Origin: CAWBNS01 sp964445105
Lineage (GTDB): Bacteria; Chlamydiota; Chlamydiia; Chlamydiales; JAJFMA01
DNA: 64,000 nt
Direction: 5' to 3'
Assembly (NCBI GenBank): GCA_964445105.1
Contig: CAYUJS010000003.1
Location: 14,426-78,425, forward strand
The position numbers and the translations under genes were made by a program. This document shows, piece by piece, positions 32,711 to 42,220 of this stretch (its first letter is position 1; each line of letters opens with the position of its first letter). The notes below the pieces were generated by a model. That model did not search any database and was not told the DNA's origin. It saw only the letters and a list, made by a program, of their open reading frames with translations.

Positions 32711-34941
32711 TAGGGCGTCTCCAAATCTGCTAAAAGTTGGTTAAACTCGGCTAATCCCACGGAGTGAAAGAGGAGGTGGAGCCCGTTTGTCAATGGAAAT
32801 TGCGAAAAAGAGAGCGAGCGCTCACTTTCCAGTATCGATTTGGCTTCGTCCACAGCCGTCCCGCTAATCGCTATTTCCACAAATCTCCACAAAAGGCGGG
32901 CGTCTTGTTGGTAGAATGCGTAGATTGCGCCGATTTTTTCTAACGAGTTTTTTTCATCACTGGTCAGCCAGGCCTGTATTTGACACTCCTGGATGACCTG
33001 TGCAATGTCGCAGTCGATCAAGTCCTTTATAGCCGTTAGGAAAGGCATATCCTCTACCTCCGACTGGCGAAAAAGCTCGACATTTCGCCAAAAACGCTTC
33101 TGCATCTCTTTTCTTTGGTCTTGCGATGTGATGTGATGAAAGGCCGAGCGCAGGCTGGTATGGGTTTGTAGCTGTTCTTTTTGGTTCCAAGGAAAGACGC
33201 AGCGGCCTTGCTTGCCTGTGGGGTCCAGCAAACTCACGGTCATGGCGATTTGGATGCTGTAGGGGAGGTACCAGGTAAGATATTCTTCGAGGCCATACCA
33301 AGGACGTGTCGGGACGGCGCCTGTTGGATAACGGGGGCCTGCAAGGTGGATGGAAGGGTGAAGCAGCGGGTTTGCTTCCATTAGCCCCCTCAAATGCTGC
33401 TCTTCAGATCCAAAAGGAAGATTCAGGCAAATTTTCGGTTTGGTCACATATTCAGACATGGCCGCTGAGCAAATATCCGTTGTCCACTGGCTTGAGGAAA
33501 AGATTGCTTTGGGATCCGTCAAAACTTGCCTGAAGGCGGGGTAAATAATGTTAAACTTTGTGGCCCGTCCGATGGCGTAGCTCGCGGAACAGGAATAGCG
33601 ATTGAACGCTTCATGTGCAAAAAAGGCATGGCAAAAGAGATTGGAAGGGGGAATTTCCATGTCGTCGTCGATCATGAAAATGGCATTACCTGCCAGCTCT
33701 TTGTGGGCCAGTACGTGGGCTTGGAAAAGCTGTTTTAAAAGGGCTGGATCTGATGCGAGCATGGCCTGCACGGTTTGGTACCCCCGCACGAACAGTTGCC
33801 TAAGTACAGGTGTAAGGAGAAATACGCAATTGCGCGCGCCGCCGAAGCCTAACTGTCCCTTTTGGGTGGTGTCTAGGAGGCGCTCGGCGCCGATTTTTTT
33901 GCCTAGCATAAGAATTTGCGCGAGATGGAGGTGTAAGATGGGGCACTCGTAGCGGCGGGCCAGCTGTGCGAGATAGTGTTGGTTGATCGCGTAGATCTCT
34001 GGCTCAGACTGGTCGTAAATAAAAATTGGGAACGCGCCGAGCGAAGGTAGAACGTCTTTTAGCCCCCTGAGAAGAGAGGCTACCCCTGGCAGGGCGGCAA
34101 GGTTTTTATTTCTGGTAGGTATAGCGCAGGTCAGCATTTGTAGGCCAGCGGTGTACTTGTTTGGCTGCTGACGCATTGCTTCGAGATGCATGAGGATATT
34201 TAGCGCATAAGAAAGAAAGGCCACCATCTCACCTGCAGCTATTTGTGGGAGCGCCTCGGGGCGCTCGAAAAGCTTACAGAGAAGCTGTAGTTTGTCGTGT
34301 AGCGAGGTCTCTGGTTGTTTGGTTCCTTTCCAAAGGAAGGGCACCTGGTTGTGTAGCCCGAAGCGACGGGTGAAATTCTGAAACTCGGAAAGGGAAGGTA
34401 CGTAGCGGAACCGTTGCTCCAGCGCCCGCTTGCGCTCGGCAGCTTGCCCTAGGTCGCCCTCAGTAACTTGGGCAATATGTAGAGGGGAGGCGACGATGAG
34501 GGGGATTAGCCGGCAAAAAAGATTGAAACAGAGTTCCGTTTGTTTGCGGGCATACACTTCTTGGAAGGCGAGAAGTTGACTCAGCTCTAGGGGAAGCCGT
34601 TGGTTGAGGTCATAATAGTAACTGCGAAAGCCGTCAATCAGCGTTTGCAGGGGGTGGTCTAAAGGGTAAATTGTTTCGAGGGTTGTGAGGATTGCATAAG
34701 AGCCCTCTCGGTAATTTCTAAAGGCGTAATAAACAAGCTCTACAGTTTCATTTAGAGTAAGTTCGCGCAAAGCTTTCTCTAAAGTGTCTGGACAAGCGCT
34801 TTCAGCGAGCCTCTGTAAGAGGGCATACTCATCTAAGTCACAGATTTTAAGCCCGGTATAGAAAATTTCATATTGGACAGCCGTTAAAAAACGACGGCGA
34901 TCCAAAGCGGAAAGGAGGGGTTGATTCTTGGTACGAGGCAT
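32710..34941 (-). CDS. large glycosyltransferase-like protein
   Basis: The 743-residue cytosolic-looking protein has a central segment (about residues 300-420) like GT-A enzymes: IFIYDQSEPEIYAINQHYL, GFGGARNCVFLL and NAIFMIDDDMEIPPSN. This follows the YDDS / GxARNxxLL / DDD pattern of nucleotide-sugar-binding families. The acidic DDD would bind the metal. The N-terminal 280 residues are helical and unassigned; the C-terminal 150 are Leu-rich and helical. The true sugar and acceptor are unknown. It is coupled to a GNAT gene, which hints at acetylated-sugar chemistry, but that is inference. Confidence 0.65.
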   Translation of the reverse strand: MPRTKNQPLLSALDRRRFLTAVQYEIFYTGLKICDLDEYALLQRLAESACPDTLEKALRELTLNETVELVYYAFRNYREGSYAILTTLETIYPLDHPLQTLIDGFRSYYYDLNQRLPLELSQLLAFQEVYARKQTELCFNLFCRLIPLIVASPLHIAQVTEGDLGQAAERKRALEQRFRYVPSLSEFQNFTRRFGLHNQVPFLWKGTKQPETSLHDKLQLLCKLFERPEALPQIAAGEMVAFLSYALNILMHLEAMRQQPNKYTAGLQMLTCAIPTRNKNLAALPGVASLLRGLKDVLPSLGAFPIFIYDQSEPEIYAINQHYLAQLARRYECPILHLHLAQILMLGKKIGAERLLDTTQKGQLGFGGARNCVFLLTPVLRQLFVRGYQTVQAMLASDPALLKQLFQAHVLAHKELAGNAIFMIDDDMEIPPSNLFCHAFFAHEAFNRYSCSASYAIGRATKFNIIYPAFRQVLTDPKAIFSSSQWTTDICSAAMSEYVTKPKICLNLPFGSEEQHLRGLMEANPLLHPSIHLAGPRYPTGAVPTRPWYGLEEYLTWYLPYSIQIAMTVSLLDPTGKQGRCVFPWNQKEQLQTHTSLRSAFHHITSQDQRKEMQKRFWRNVELFRQSEVEDMPFLTAIKDLIDCDIAQVIQECQIQAWLTSDEKNSLEKIGAIYAFYQQDARLLWRFVEIAISGTAVDEAKSILESERSLSFSQFPLTNGLHLLFHSVGLAEFNQLLADLETP

Positions 34942-34999
34942 AGGCGCACGTTAGCAAGGGGGGTGTTTTCGGGCAACTGTTTGCACTCACATGCCATTT

Positions 35000-35849
35000 T
35001 TTACGCTTATTTTGTAGCTCGCGCACTTCATCGACGGTTAAACCCGCAAGCTTGGTATATAGAGAATCACTCTTCCAGTAAACCAGTAGCAAGCGCGATT
35101 TTAGCCCTTTTCTCACCTATTGCTATCCCCTCTTCGCGTTCGGCTTTAAGAGCGCTACTAGCATCGCCCACGGCCATGGCTATCCTTTTGTAGGCATTTA
35201 GCTCAAGCCTCTGTCCAAGACAAGCGCTCCAATACGCGGTAAGCTTCTTTAATCTCGGTGTTGTCGGCTAGTAGCGTTTCCATCTCACTGTTTTGGTTGG
35301 TGTCCTTCAGAAAGTAGTACCATTTATCCTCTATGGTTTCTAGCTCGTCGAGCGTTTTGGTAAATTTAGGCAGCTAAACGAAGATAAAGTAAAAATCTGT
35401 GGGGTCATGCTCGATCGTTTTATTGTCTAAAATGGTGTGGTCGGACTTGTAGCTTTTCTTTTTTGGGAAGACAACGCAGGAGGTGATCGCCAAAAAGACG
35501 ACTTGTTTTAAGTCAGCATAAGGGGCGCCTGCAGTAAAATGGGTGCAGTAAGTCTTAGCCGCATAGAACTGGGCGCGCTTTTCAAAGCCTGGCACCTTGG
35601 CTACCTGCATTTCGACGACGTATTTGGTCCCTCGCTGGTCTCTGAATAGCACATCTACAATGCTTTCCTTGCGCGCCTCGATCTCTGGAGACTGGACGGA
35701 ATTCAAAAACTCTAGGTCTAAACCGTGTCTTCTCGTTTAAGATTTAGGGCAACGTTCAGGAAAGCGATGGGGATGCGCTTATTTTTTTTCTTCGCCAAAT
35801 ATTTTTTGAAGGCCAGATCGTTTTTAGGATCTAGATATCGGGAAATCAT
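35000..35849 (-). pseudogene. decayed Rpn/PD-(D/E)XK recombination-promoting nuclease gene
   Basis: The pieces read in order on the minus strand. ATG at 35849 begins ISRYLDPKNDLAFKKYL and stops after LKREDTV. A second frame carries SPEIEARKESIVDVLFRDQRG and VVEMQVAKVPGFEKRAQFYAAKTY, the catalytic core with its E-x-Q. A stop follows FYFIFV, then LPKFTKTLDELETIEDKWYYFL continues. A shift leads to LNAYKRIAMAVGDASSALKAEREEG, and a last shift to AGLTVDEVRELQNK. At least two frameshifts and two in-frame stops are present. The family (COG5464) behaves like a mobile nuclease and is often multicopy in these genomes. Confidence 0.9.
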
Positions 35850-35971
35850 GCTCACACTCCTTACAAAAGGTTGCTTTGAACACAATTGTAACATAACCGC
35901 TTCATTCCTTTCCCGCCGTTTGCATACTGAATCGCCGAAAATAGCTCGTAAACTTTAGCTAAAACGTGCAA

Positions 35972-36946
35972 CTAGATTCGCTTACTCAGAAAGAATTGTA
36001 AGCGAGAGGCATTGGAGGGGTGGTAGGGCTGATCGTGGAAAATTTTTTGACGAACTTGGTCGATATTTCCCTTTTTGACGATAGCGACGAGAATATCTTT
36101 TTTATAAAGGAGAATATTGCCCTCGACGTATCTGGGGGCCGAGGCGGCGATAGCGTCGGCCTCTTTTTCCCAAACACGACGAACGTAGCGAACAGATGTA
36201 CGCAGCAGGCGGGGGCTCATGGCTGTGCGCGTCACTAAGCCCGCGCACAGAGCGTAGGAAAGAGGAATGATGGTGTGGACACTGTCCGAAAATAAACCAC
36301 TAATCAAGGCTGCTGCCGCGCCGACGCAGCCAGGCACAGTTACCTGCATCGTCAGACTCAACAGCTTTTGCAGAAAGTTTCCGCGCGTTGGGTTGAGGTG
36401 GTGAGCTTGGATGTGGCCAAACTCATGGGCAAGCTCGCCTTCTAGTTCTACTTGGCTTAAACACTCTCCGTATTGCTTCACGAGCTGGCTCAACCTACCT
36501 TTTGGCATCCCTTCAGAGAAACGATGGGTGTAGTGCATCATTTCTTCAATGCTGTCGGGGCTTTTATGCAAGAATTGTTGCCAGACCGCCCAGTCGAATT
36601 GATTAAAAAGCCGCTTAGAGGCAAGCTCTTTTTCCTGGTCCAGGACCACGGCTCTGCGTAGGTAGCGATGGGGGATGATGATGGTCGGTTTGCCTTTATG
36701 CCAGACAGCGCGCGAGGTGTCTGCATCTAACTGGACGGCAAATTTGACTTTCAGACCCTCAGGGACGCCTAAATCTCGCCCGACTTTATGCCAGACCTCT
36801 TTAATTTGTCGAAAACGCTTAGCATCGCTGGCCGTTAATTCATGTTCTTGTGTGATTGGTTCCTCTCCCGACTCGGCCCGATCGGTGTAGAACAGCCTTT
36901 CGTAGGTGCCATAAAAGCATTGGGTGGCAAGGTTTAAAAGAATCAT
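35972..36946 (-). CDS. M48-like zinc metalloprotease, membrane associated
   Basis: The zinc motif HExxH occurs as ELAHEFGHIQAHH, and a downstream EKEADAIAAS supplies the third ligand Glu with the Asp four residues later, as in M48 peptidases. Between them lie two hydrophobic segments (TVPGCVGAAAALISGLF and TIIPLSYALCAGLV), suggesting a membrane hairpin. It has 324 residues with a short hydrophobic N-terminus. It probably cleaves membrane or envelope proteins. A GCAAGCCGCG-rich gap of about 110 bp separates it from the exported protein gene at 37061. Confidence 0.85.
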   Translation of the reverse strand: MILLNLATQCFYGTYERLFYTDRAESGEEPITQEHELTASDAKRFRQIKEVWHKVGRDLGVPEGLKVKFAVQLDADTSRAVWHKGKPTIIIPHRYLRRAVVLDQEKELASKRLFNQFDWAVWQQFLHKSPDSIEEMMHYTHRFSEGMPKGRLSQLVKQYGECLSQVELEGELAHEFGHIQAHHLNPTRGNFLQKLLSLTMQVTVPGCVGAAAALISGLFSDSVHTIIPLSYALCAGLVTRTAMSPRLLRTSVRYVRRVWEKEADAIAASAPRYVEGNILLYKKDILVAIVKKGNIDQVRQKIFHDQPYHPSNASRLQFFLSKRI

Positions 36947-37025
36947 GCAAGCCGCGTTAAGTTGCTTAGTAAGCAGCCATTATAGTATTTGTGGAGATTA
37001 GTTACAACGGGAGCTGTGGCCCTTT

Positions 37026-37052
37026 GGCGAGGGAGCGCTTTTGCCCCTCGCC
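37026..37052 (-). terminator. GC-rich hairpin after the exported-protein gene
   Basis: GGCGAGGG (37026-37033) pairs with CCCTCGCC (37045-37052), just past the stop at 37061 on the minus strand. No T-run follows on that strand, so it may act as a transcript 3'-end stabiliser or weak terminator. Confidence 0.45.
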
Positions 37053-37060
37053 ATAAAAAT

Positions 37061-37741
37061 TTATTGAATAGCGATAAGAGCGAATTCTTTTTCGTACGCC
37101 TTAGAAATCGAATCCGCGATCTCGTCGTGGATAACCTCTAGATCTCTGCGACGCTCTTTTTCTGAACCTTTGTAACGGGTCATAACTAAGAAAAATTGCC
37201 GACCGTCCAGGATCATGGTGGTTTTGCAGATAGGGCCTTCAAGTGTTGAGGCGCCGGTTTTGCTGTCTCTGACTTCGTCTCTGTCCCAAACCACTTCGTC
37301 GATTCGTCTGACGATCTTGCCCTCAGCAAATAGAATCTCTTCATTGTAGGCTAATTGCACTAATGCACAGTCACATTCCTCGCCGCCACAAGTGCAGAAC
37401 CACTCTCGGTTTTCTTTTACGAGGTCATCCCAATCGGCGTCTTCCGGTACGTGTTGCACTGAGATCCCCGTTAAGGTCTCGTAATCTTTCGTGCTTACGA
37501 CAAACTCGAGCCGCTTCTCGCGCGTGTTGTAACTCCACTCTTCGAATGAGGGAAGTTCAAAATTCACTTCGTTTCCGTGGAGATTAGCGGTTAGCTTTAC
37601 CCAGCCCTGAGCGGTTGGCGTTGTGAAAAACACATAAGAAGCCTTGTTATCTTGAGTTACAGTTACTCTGGTCGTATCAGCCGAAAGATGGCCGACAACC
37701 ACTGCTAGGCAAAAAGTCAGCACAATGTGAAAATATTTCAT
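37061..37741 (-). CDS. exported protein of unknown function
   Basis: The signal peptide is clean (FHIVLTFCLAVVVGHLSA, cleavage after LSA). The mature part of about 205 residues starts as a beta-rich region (TRVTVTQDNKASYVFF, QGWVKLTANLHGNEVNFELP). It contains a Cys cluster, WFCTCGGEECDC, around residue 115, with a further single Cys in PICKTT. The C-terminal third is a charged helix. It should be periplasmic, and the Cys pattern suits disulfides. No family was recognised. SD GAGGAGATAACC precedes the ATG. Confidence 0.75.
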   Translation of the reverse strand: MKYFHIVLTFCLAVVVGHLSADTTRVTVTQDNKASYVFFTTPTAQGWVKLTANLHGNEVNFELPSFEEWSYNTREKRLEFVVSTKDYETLTGISVQHVPEDADWDDLVKENREWFCTCGGEECDCALVQLAYNEEILFAEGKIVRRIDEVVWDRDEVRDSKTGASTLEGPICKTTMILDGRQFFLVMTRYKGSEKERRRDLEVIHDEIADSISKAYEKEFALIAIQ

Positions 37742-37853
37742 GGTTATCTCCTCAAAAGGGTAGGTTACGTTTAGACATTAACCGGCGTACAAAAAATCGT
37801 CGACGATTATTTTTACTTGCAGCTTGGAGGCGGGACATTCTATCCTGTCACAT

Positions 37854-39218
37854 ATGAATCCCCCTAATCCAGCAGCGCCCAGCCCTTCGCAAGTTTTGAC
37901 TGTTTCGCAGTTGACCACAGCGATTAAATTTAGTTTAGAGGCGACTTTCCCTCTCATGCAAATTGAGGGAGAACTCAGCAATGTGACACAACACGGCTCG
38001 GGCCATCTCTATTTTTCGCTGAAAGATCAGGGAGCTTGCATCTCGGCCGTGATGTATCGGGGCGCAGCCACGAGACTGGCTTTTGTACCCAAGGCTGGCG
38101 ATAAGGTACTCGTAAGCGCGAACCTTACGGTCTATCCGCAGCGTGGCAACTACCAACTCATGGTGGAGTCTATGCGTTTGGCGGGGGTAGGGGAGCTACT
38201 GGCGAAATTGGAGGGGCTTAAAAGAACTCTTAAGGAGCGGGGCTGGTTTGCTCAAGAGCATAAAAAAACTCTTCCACCCTACCCAAAACGCATAGGGGTG
38301 GTCTCGAGCCCCACAGGCGCTGCCATCCAAGACATCCTAAGAGTCCTCGGGCACCGAGATCCGGGTTTTTCCCTTATCCTTAATCCTGTACGCGTGCAAG
38401 GAGAAGGAGCCGCGCAAGAGATAGCTCAAGCGATCCGCCAATTCAACCAATACAAGTTAGCCGACGTATTGATCGTCGCTCGTGGAGGCGGAAGCATCGA
38501 GGATCTTTGGTCTTTCAACGAAGAAATTGTGGCGCAGGCCATCTTTAGTAGTCAAATTCCTGTGGTGAGCGCGGTTGGCCACGAGACTGATTTTACGATT
38601 GCCGACTTTGTCGCTGATGTGCGCGCAGCCACTCCCTCGCAAGCGGCTGAACTGGTCATCAAAGAAAAAATACAAAAAGAGCGGTTTTTGTTGACTACGC
38701 GTCAACAGCTAGAGCAGCGCCTCTTGCAAATTTTACGATATCACAAGCAGCGTCTAAAAGATTTGCGCAGTCAGCCCATGATCTCCAGCCCCTATTATTG
38801 GTTGGGAACAAAAATGCAGCGTCTCGACGATCTTCGTCAGCAGATCGATCAATCCATGACCGTGCAGCTTCGCCACTACCGCACGCGGCTTGAGGGGCGC
38901 AGACAACGTGCTATGGCCCTCGATCCGTCGCTACAGCTTCAACAATGGCGCCAAAAACTGCAGGTCTGGGAAAAAAATCTTGTCCAGACAGCCTTGCACG
39001 TGCTTTCGTTAAAGCGTGAACGGCTTGCCAATTTGGCCCGCGTTCTCAAGGCCATCAATCCCAAGCAACTCCTGGGCAAGGGTTATAGCATTCTATTGTC
39101 GGAAAAAACGGGCTTAGTGATAAACTCAGTCCGAGCCCTAAATAAAGATCAAAACCTACGAATGATATTGTCGGACGGCGAAGCGACCGTGCAGGTAAAG
39201 GAAATTGTTCTATCGTGA
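37854..39218 (+). CDS. xseA: exodeoxyribonuclease VII large subunit
   Basis: This subunit of the single-strand exonuclease has an N-terminal OB fold (QIEGELSNVTQHGSGHLYFSLKD), a catalytic core (IVARGGGSIEDLWSFNEE and SAVGHETDFTIADFVADVRAATPSQAAEL), and a long C-terminal coiled coil. ATG 37854 gives about 454 residues, the normal size; the ATG 30 nt upstream adds ten poorly conserved residues. It is followed by xseB with a 4-bp overlap, then dxs and nadK, one tightly packed operon. Confidence 0.95.
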   Translation: MNPPNPAAPSPSQVLTVSQLTTAIKFSLEATFPLMQIEGELSNVTQHGSGHLYFSLKDQGACISAVMYRGAATRLAFVPKAGDKVLVSANLTVYPQRGNYQLMVESMRLAGVGELLAKLEGLKRTLKERGWFAQEHKKTLPPYPKRIGVVSSPTGAAIQDILRVLGHRDPGFSLILNPVRVQGEGAAQEIAQAIRQFNQYKLADVLIVARGGGSIEDLWSFNEEIVAQAIFSSQIPVVSAVGHETDFTIADFVADVRAATPSQAAELVIKEKIQKERFLLTTRQQLEQRLLQILRYHKQRLKDLRSQPMISSPYYWLGTKMQRLDDLRQQIDQSMTVQLRHYRTRLEGRRQRAMALDPSLQLQQWRQKLQVWEKNLVQTALHVLSLKRERLANLARVLKAINPKQLLGKGYSILLSEKTGLVINSVRALNKDQNLRMILSDGEATVQVKEIVLS

Positions 39219-39469
39219 CCGAAGAGAAAAAAAACGAGCCCACTTTTGAAAATGCGTTTAAGCGTTTGGAGCTCATCTTGGAAAAAATGAACTCCAATCA
39301 AACCTCTCTCGATGAATCCCTAGCCCTTTTCGAAGAGGCCGAGGCGCTTATTTCCTTTTGCGGTAAACGCCTTACAGAGGCTGAACATAAGGTTGAGAAG
39401 CTAGTGAAAAATCGCTCAGGTGAGGTGATCCTTGGGAAAGATGGCCAGCCCGCAACCGAAAGTTTTTGA
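39215..39469 (+). CDS. xseB: exodeoxyribonuclease VII small subunit
   Basis: The small helical subunit has 84 residues and the family pattern FENAFKRLELILEKMNSNQTSLDESLALFEEA. It begins at GTG within GTGA, where the TGA is the xseA stop, so translation is coupled. Two or three helices form the coiled-coil partner of XseA. Its last 38 bases overlap the start of dxs in another frame. Confidence 0.93.
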   Translation: MTEEKKNEPTFENAFKRLELILEKMNSNQTSLDESLALFEEAEALISFCGKRLTEAEHKVEKLVKNRSGEVILGKDGQPATESF

Positions 39470-41375
39470 GGATAGTCTAGTGGACCCGCGCTTGCTGGAT
39501 GGCATCGATAGCCCAGATCAGCTCAAGAACTTGAGCATAGCGGAGCTCCACCAACTCGCCCAAGAGCTGCGCGACCGGATCATCGAAGTGATGTCGGTCA
39601 ACGGCGGTCATCTCGCCTCGAGCTTGGGGGCTGTCGAAATCGTGCTTGCGTTGCACAAAGTATTTCAGTCGCCACAAGATAAGTTTATCTGGGATATCGG
39701 CCATCAAACCTACGCACACAAACTGATTACAGGGCGCAAAGATCGCTTTCATCTGGTGCGCAAACACAAGGGGCTTTCTGGGTTCACCAACCCCAAAGAA
39801 TCCCCTCACGACCATTTTCACGCAGGGCACGCTGGTGCCGCTCTATCTACAGCGCTTGGCGTAGCTAAAAATCGGGATATGTCGCAGAGGGACGAGTATA
39901 TCATTCCTATCATCGGCGATGCCGCGCTCACCTGCGGGTTGACCTACGAAGCGCTCAACAACATGCAGCGCGATCTAAAGCGGTTTATTGTTGTCCTTAA
40001 CGATAACCAGATGTCCATTTCCGAAAACGTCGGATGCATCGCACACACGTTGAGTCGGTTCCTGAGCAATCCAACCTCTACTCGCATTCATCAAGAATTA
40101 GATGCGCTGGTCTCCAAAGTACCCTCGGTGGGCTCGAGCCTTTCGCGACAAGGCCACAAAATTGTTGAGTCGTTAAAAAATCTGGTGAGTCCAGGGGCCT
40201 TCTTCAAGCACTTTGGCCTCTCTTACATCGGCCCCATAGACGGGCATAATGTTAAAAAATTAATCGAAACTTTTGAAGGTGTAAAAGACTCGACCTGGCC
40301 GGTGCTCGTCCATGTAATCACCCAAAAAGGCCACGGCATGCAGCAAGCCGTCGATAACCCCACCAACTATCATGGCGCACGCCCCTTCGACCTACAGACG
40401 GGCAAGTTTTTGCCCTGCCCGACCCCACAGGAAACTTTCCCTAAAATTTTCGGCCGGCACGTACTGAAGATGGGCGAAAACGACCCGAGCCTCATCGCTG
40501 TCACGCCCGCCATGTCTGCCGGCTCTTGTCTAGATGATTTTATGAAGCGCTTTCCCGAGCGCTGTATCGACGTGGGCATCGCCGAATCGCATAGCGTTGC
40601 CTATAGCGGAGGGCTAGCTTTTGGCGGCAAGATGAAAGTGCTGGCCACCCTCTACTCTACCTTCCTCCAGCGCGCCTTCGACAACATTTACCACGATGTT
40701 TGTTTACAGGAGCTTCCCGTTGTCTTTGCGATCGATCGCGCGGGCATCGCAGGTGGCGACGGTCAGATGGCCAACGGTATTTACGACATAGGTTTTCTCA
40801 ACGCCATGCCTAACATGATCATTTCTCAGCCAAGAAATGGTCACGTGCTCAAAGAGCTGTTGGAATCGGCTTTCTCCTGGGGTCGGCCCGCAGCCATCCG
40901 CTACCCCAACATAACAACCTGCGAGCCTTCTTTGCCGCTGATCAGGCGACAAGCGGGCAAAGCAGAGGTACTGGCGATGGGCGAAGAACTGCTTATCATC
41001 GGTCTTGGACATATGTGTGAGATCGCTTTGCAGGTACGTGAAAAGCTCCTGGCGGCTAACATCCAAGCCACAGTGCTTGATCCTATCTTCGTTAAACCCT
41101 TGGACTCTGAGCTGCTTTGTCATTTACTGCTTACGCACCGCTACATCGTAACTATCGAAGAACACGCCCTCACATGTGGTTTAGGGGCAATTCTTAATCA
41201 TTTTTTGATGGGTCAAGGTTATAGCGGCGTGCAAGTGCTTAACTTCGGTGTGCCAGAAGCATTTGTCGAGCAAGGCAGCCATCGCCAGCTACTCCAAGAG
41301 CTAGGGCTGACCGCCGAAGATATCGCGGCTACTATTGTACGGCGTTTTATCTTTAATGCTTCTGCCGCTCTATGA
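39432..41375 (+). CDS. dxs: 1-deoxy-D-xylulose-5-phosphate synthase
   Basis: The first enzyme of the MEP isoprenoid pathway condenses pyruvate and glyceraldehyde-3-phosphate with thiamine diphosphate. The ThDP motif is GDAALTCGLTYEALNNM (Ala where many enzymes have Gly), followed by NDNQMSISENVG, the transketolase-type pyrimidine domain and the C-terminal domain. It has 647 residues. ATG 39432 or 39441 could start it; both overlap xseB. It feeds undecaprenyl phosphate synthesis. Confidence 0.95.
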   Translation: MGKMASPQPKVFEDSLVDPRLLDGIDSPDQLKNLSIAELHQLAQELRDRIIEVMSVNGGHLASSLGAVEIVLALHKVFQSPQDKFIWDIGHQTYAHKLITGRKDRFHLVRKHKGLSGFTNPKESPHDHFHAGHAGAALSTALGVAKNRDMSQRDEYIIPIIGDAALTCGLTYEALNNMQRDLKRFIVVLNDNQMSISENVGCIAHTLSRFLSNPTSTRIHQELDALVSKVPSVGSSLSRQGHKIVESLKNLVSPGAFFKHFGLSYIGPIDGHNVKKLIETFEGVKDSTWPVLVHVITQKGHGMQQAVDNPTNYHGARPFDLQTGKFLPCPTPQETFPKIFGRHVLKMGENDPSLIAVTPAMSAGSCLDDFMKRFPERCIDVGIAESHSVAYSGGLAFGGKMKVLATLYSTFLQRAFDNIYHDVCLQELPVVFAIDRAGIAGGDGQMANGIYDIGFLNAMPNMIISQPRNGHVLKELLESAFSWGRPAAIRYPNITTCEPSLPLIRRQAGKAEVLAMGEELLIIGLGHMCEIALQVREKLLAANIQATVLDPIFVKPLDSELLCHLLLTHRYIVTIEEHALTCGLGAILNHFLMGQGYSGVQVLNFGVPEAFVEQGSHRQLLQELGLTAEDIAATIVRRFIFNASAAL

Positions 41376-42220
41376 TCATTGCCCTTTTTCCAAATACACA
41401 AAAAAGCCAAACTAAAAACATCGCTCTGGGTATCAAAGAGTTTCTGGCTGCACGCCACGTCACAGTGGTTGCCGAAGACGCTGAAGCGCGAATCATCGGT
41501 CTGCCGCTCCTTTCTTCTGTAGCTCCTGAATCGATCGACTTTCTCATTTCGCTCGGCGGCGATGGCACCATCTTGCGGCTGGTGCACCGCCATCCTGAGC
41601 TCAACGCCCCTCTACTAGGTATCAATCTTGGGGGCCTTGGCTTTATGGCCGATGTGCCCATTACCGACATCTACCCAAGCCTACAAGATCTTTTAGAAGG
41701 TAATTACCGTGTACAGCGGCGTATGATGATGGAAGGGCTGACAGCTCAAGGAGAAACCTGCTTTGCGATCAACGAAATGGTGGTGCACCGCGCGCAAAAC
41801 CCGAGCCTTGTCGATTTGGGTGTGCATGTCGATGGGCAATACCTCAACACTTTCTCTGCTGATGGCATCATTATTTCTACCCCCAGTGGCTCTACAGCCT
41901 ACTCGTTAGCCGCGGGCGGCCCCATATTGACACCAGATTTGAACGCCTTCGTTGTTACCCCGATTAGCCCCCATACCATTTCCAACAGACCTATCGTCCT
42001 GCTGCCCAAAAAAGAGATACAGATCCAGTACCTTAGCGAGTACCATCCCGTCGAGATAACCTTTGATGGTATCTCGCGCTATGCCCTGGCCACTGGGGAA
42101 GTATTCCATGTGCGGCCCGCAGAAAAAACATTCCCCCTGGTCAGTCTCCCAAGACATGACTATTTCTCTACCCTTCGCTCAAAGCTGGGTTGGGCAGGCA
42201 AACTCAAGACAGTGACGTAG
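41372..42220 (+). CDS. nadK: NAD kinase
   Basis: It phosphorylates NAD to NADP. The signature GGDGTIL is in LISLGGDGTILRLVHRH. GINLGGLGFMADV, NE of FAINEMV and SGSTAYSLAAGGPI complete the active site. Length is 282 residues, normal. Its ATG overlaps the dxs stop as ATGA. It is last in the xseA-xseB-dxs-nadK operon. No terminator was recognised directly downstream; a long AT-rich leader region follows. Confidence 0.95.
   Translation: MIIALFPNTQKSQTKNIALGIKEFLAARHVTVVAEDAEARIIGLPLLSSVAPESIDFLISLGGDGTILRLVHRHPELNAPLLGINLGGLGFMADVPITDIYPSLQDLLEGNYRVQRRMMMEGLTAQGETCFAINEMVVHRAQNPSLVDLGVHVDGQYLNTFSADGIIISTPSGSTAYSLAAGGPILTPDLNAFVVTPISPHTISNRPIVLLPKKEIQIQYLSEYHPVEITFDGISRYALATGEVFHVRPAEKTFPLVSLPRHDYFSTLRSKLGWAGKLKTVT

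Noticed and set aside
35725..35958. 77-codon plus-strand frame
   Set aside because: It is antisense to the Rpn pseudogene, whose minus-strand frames show real family similarity.
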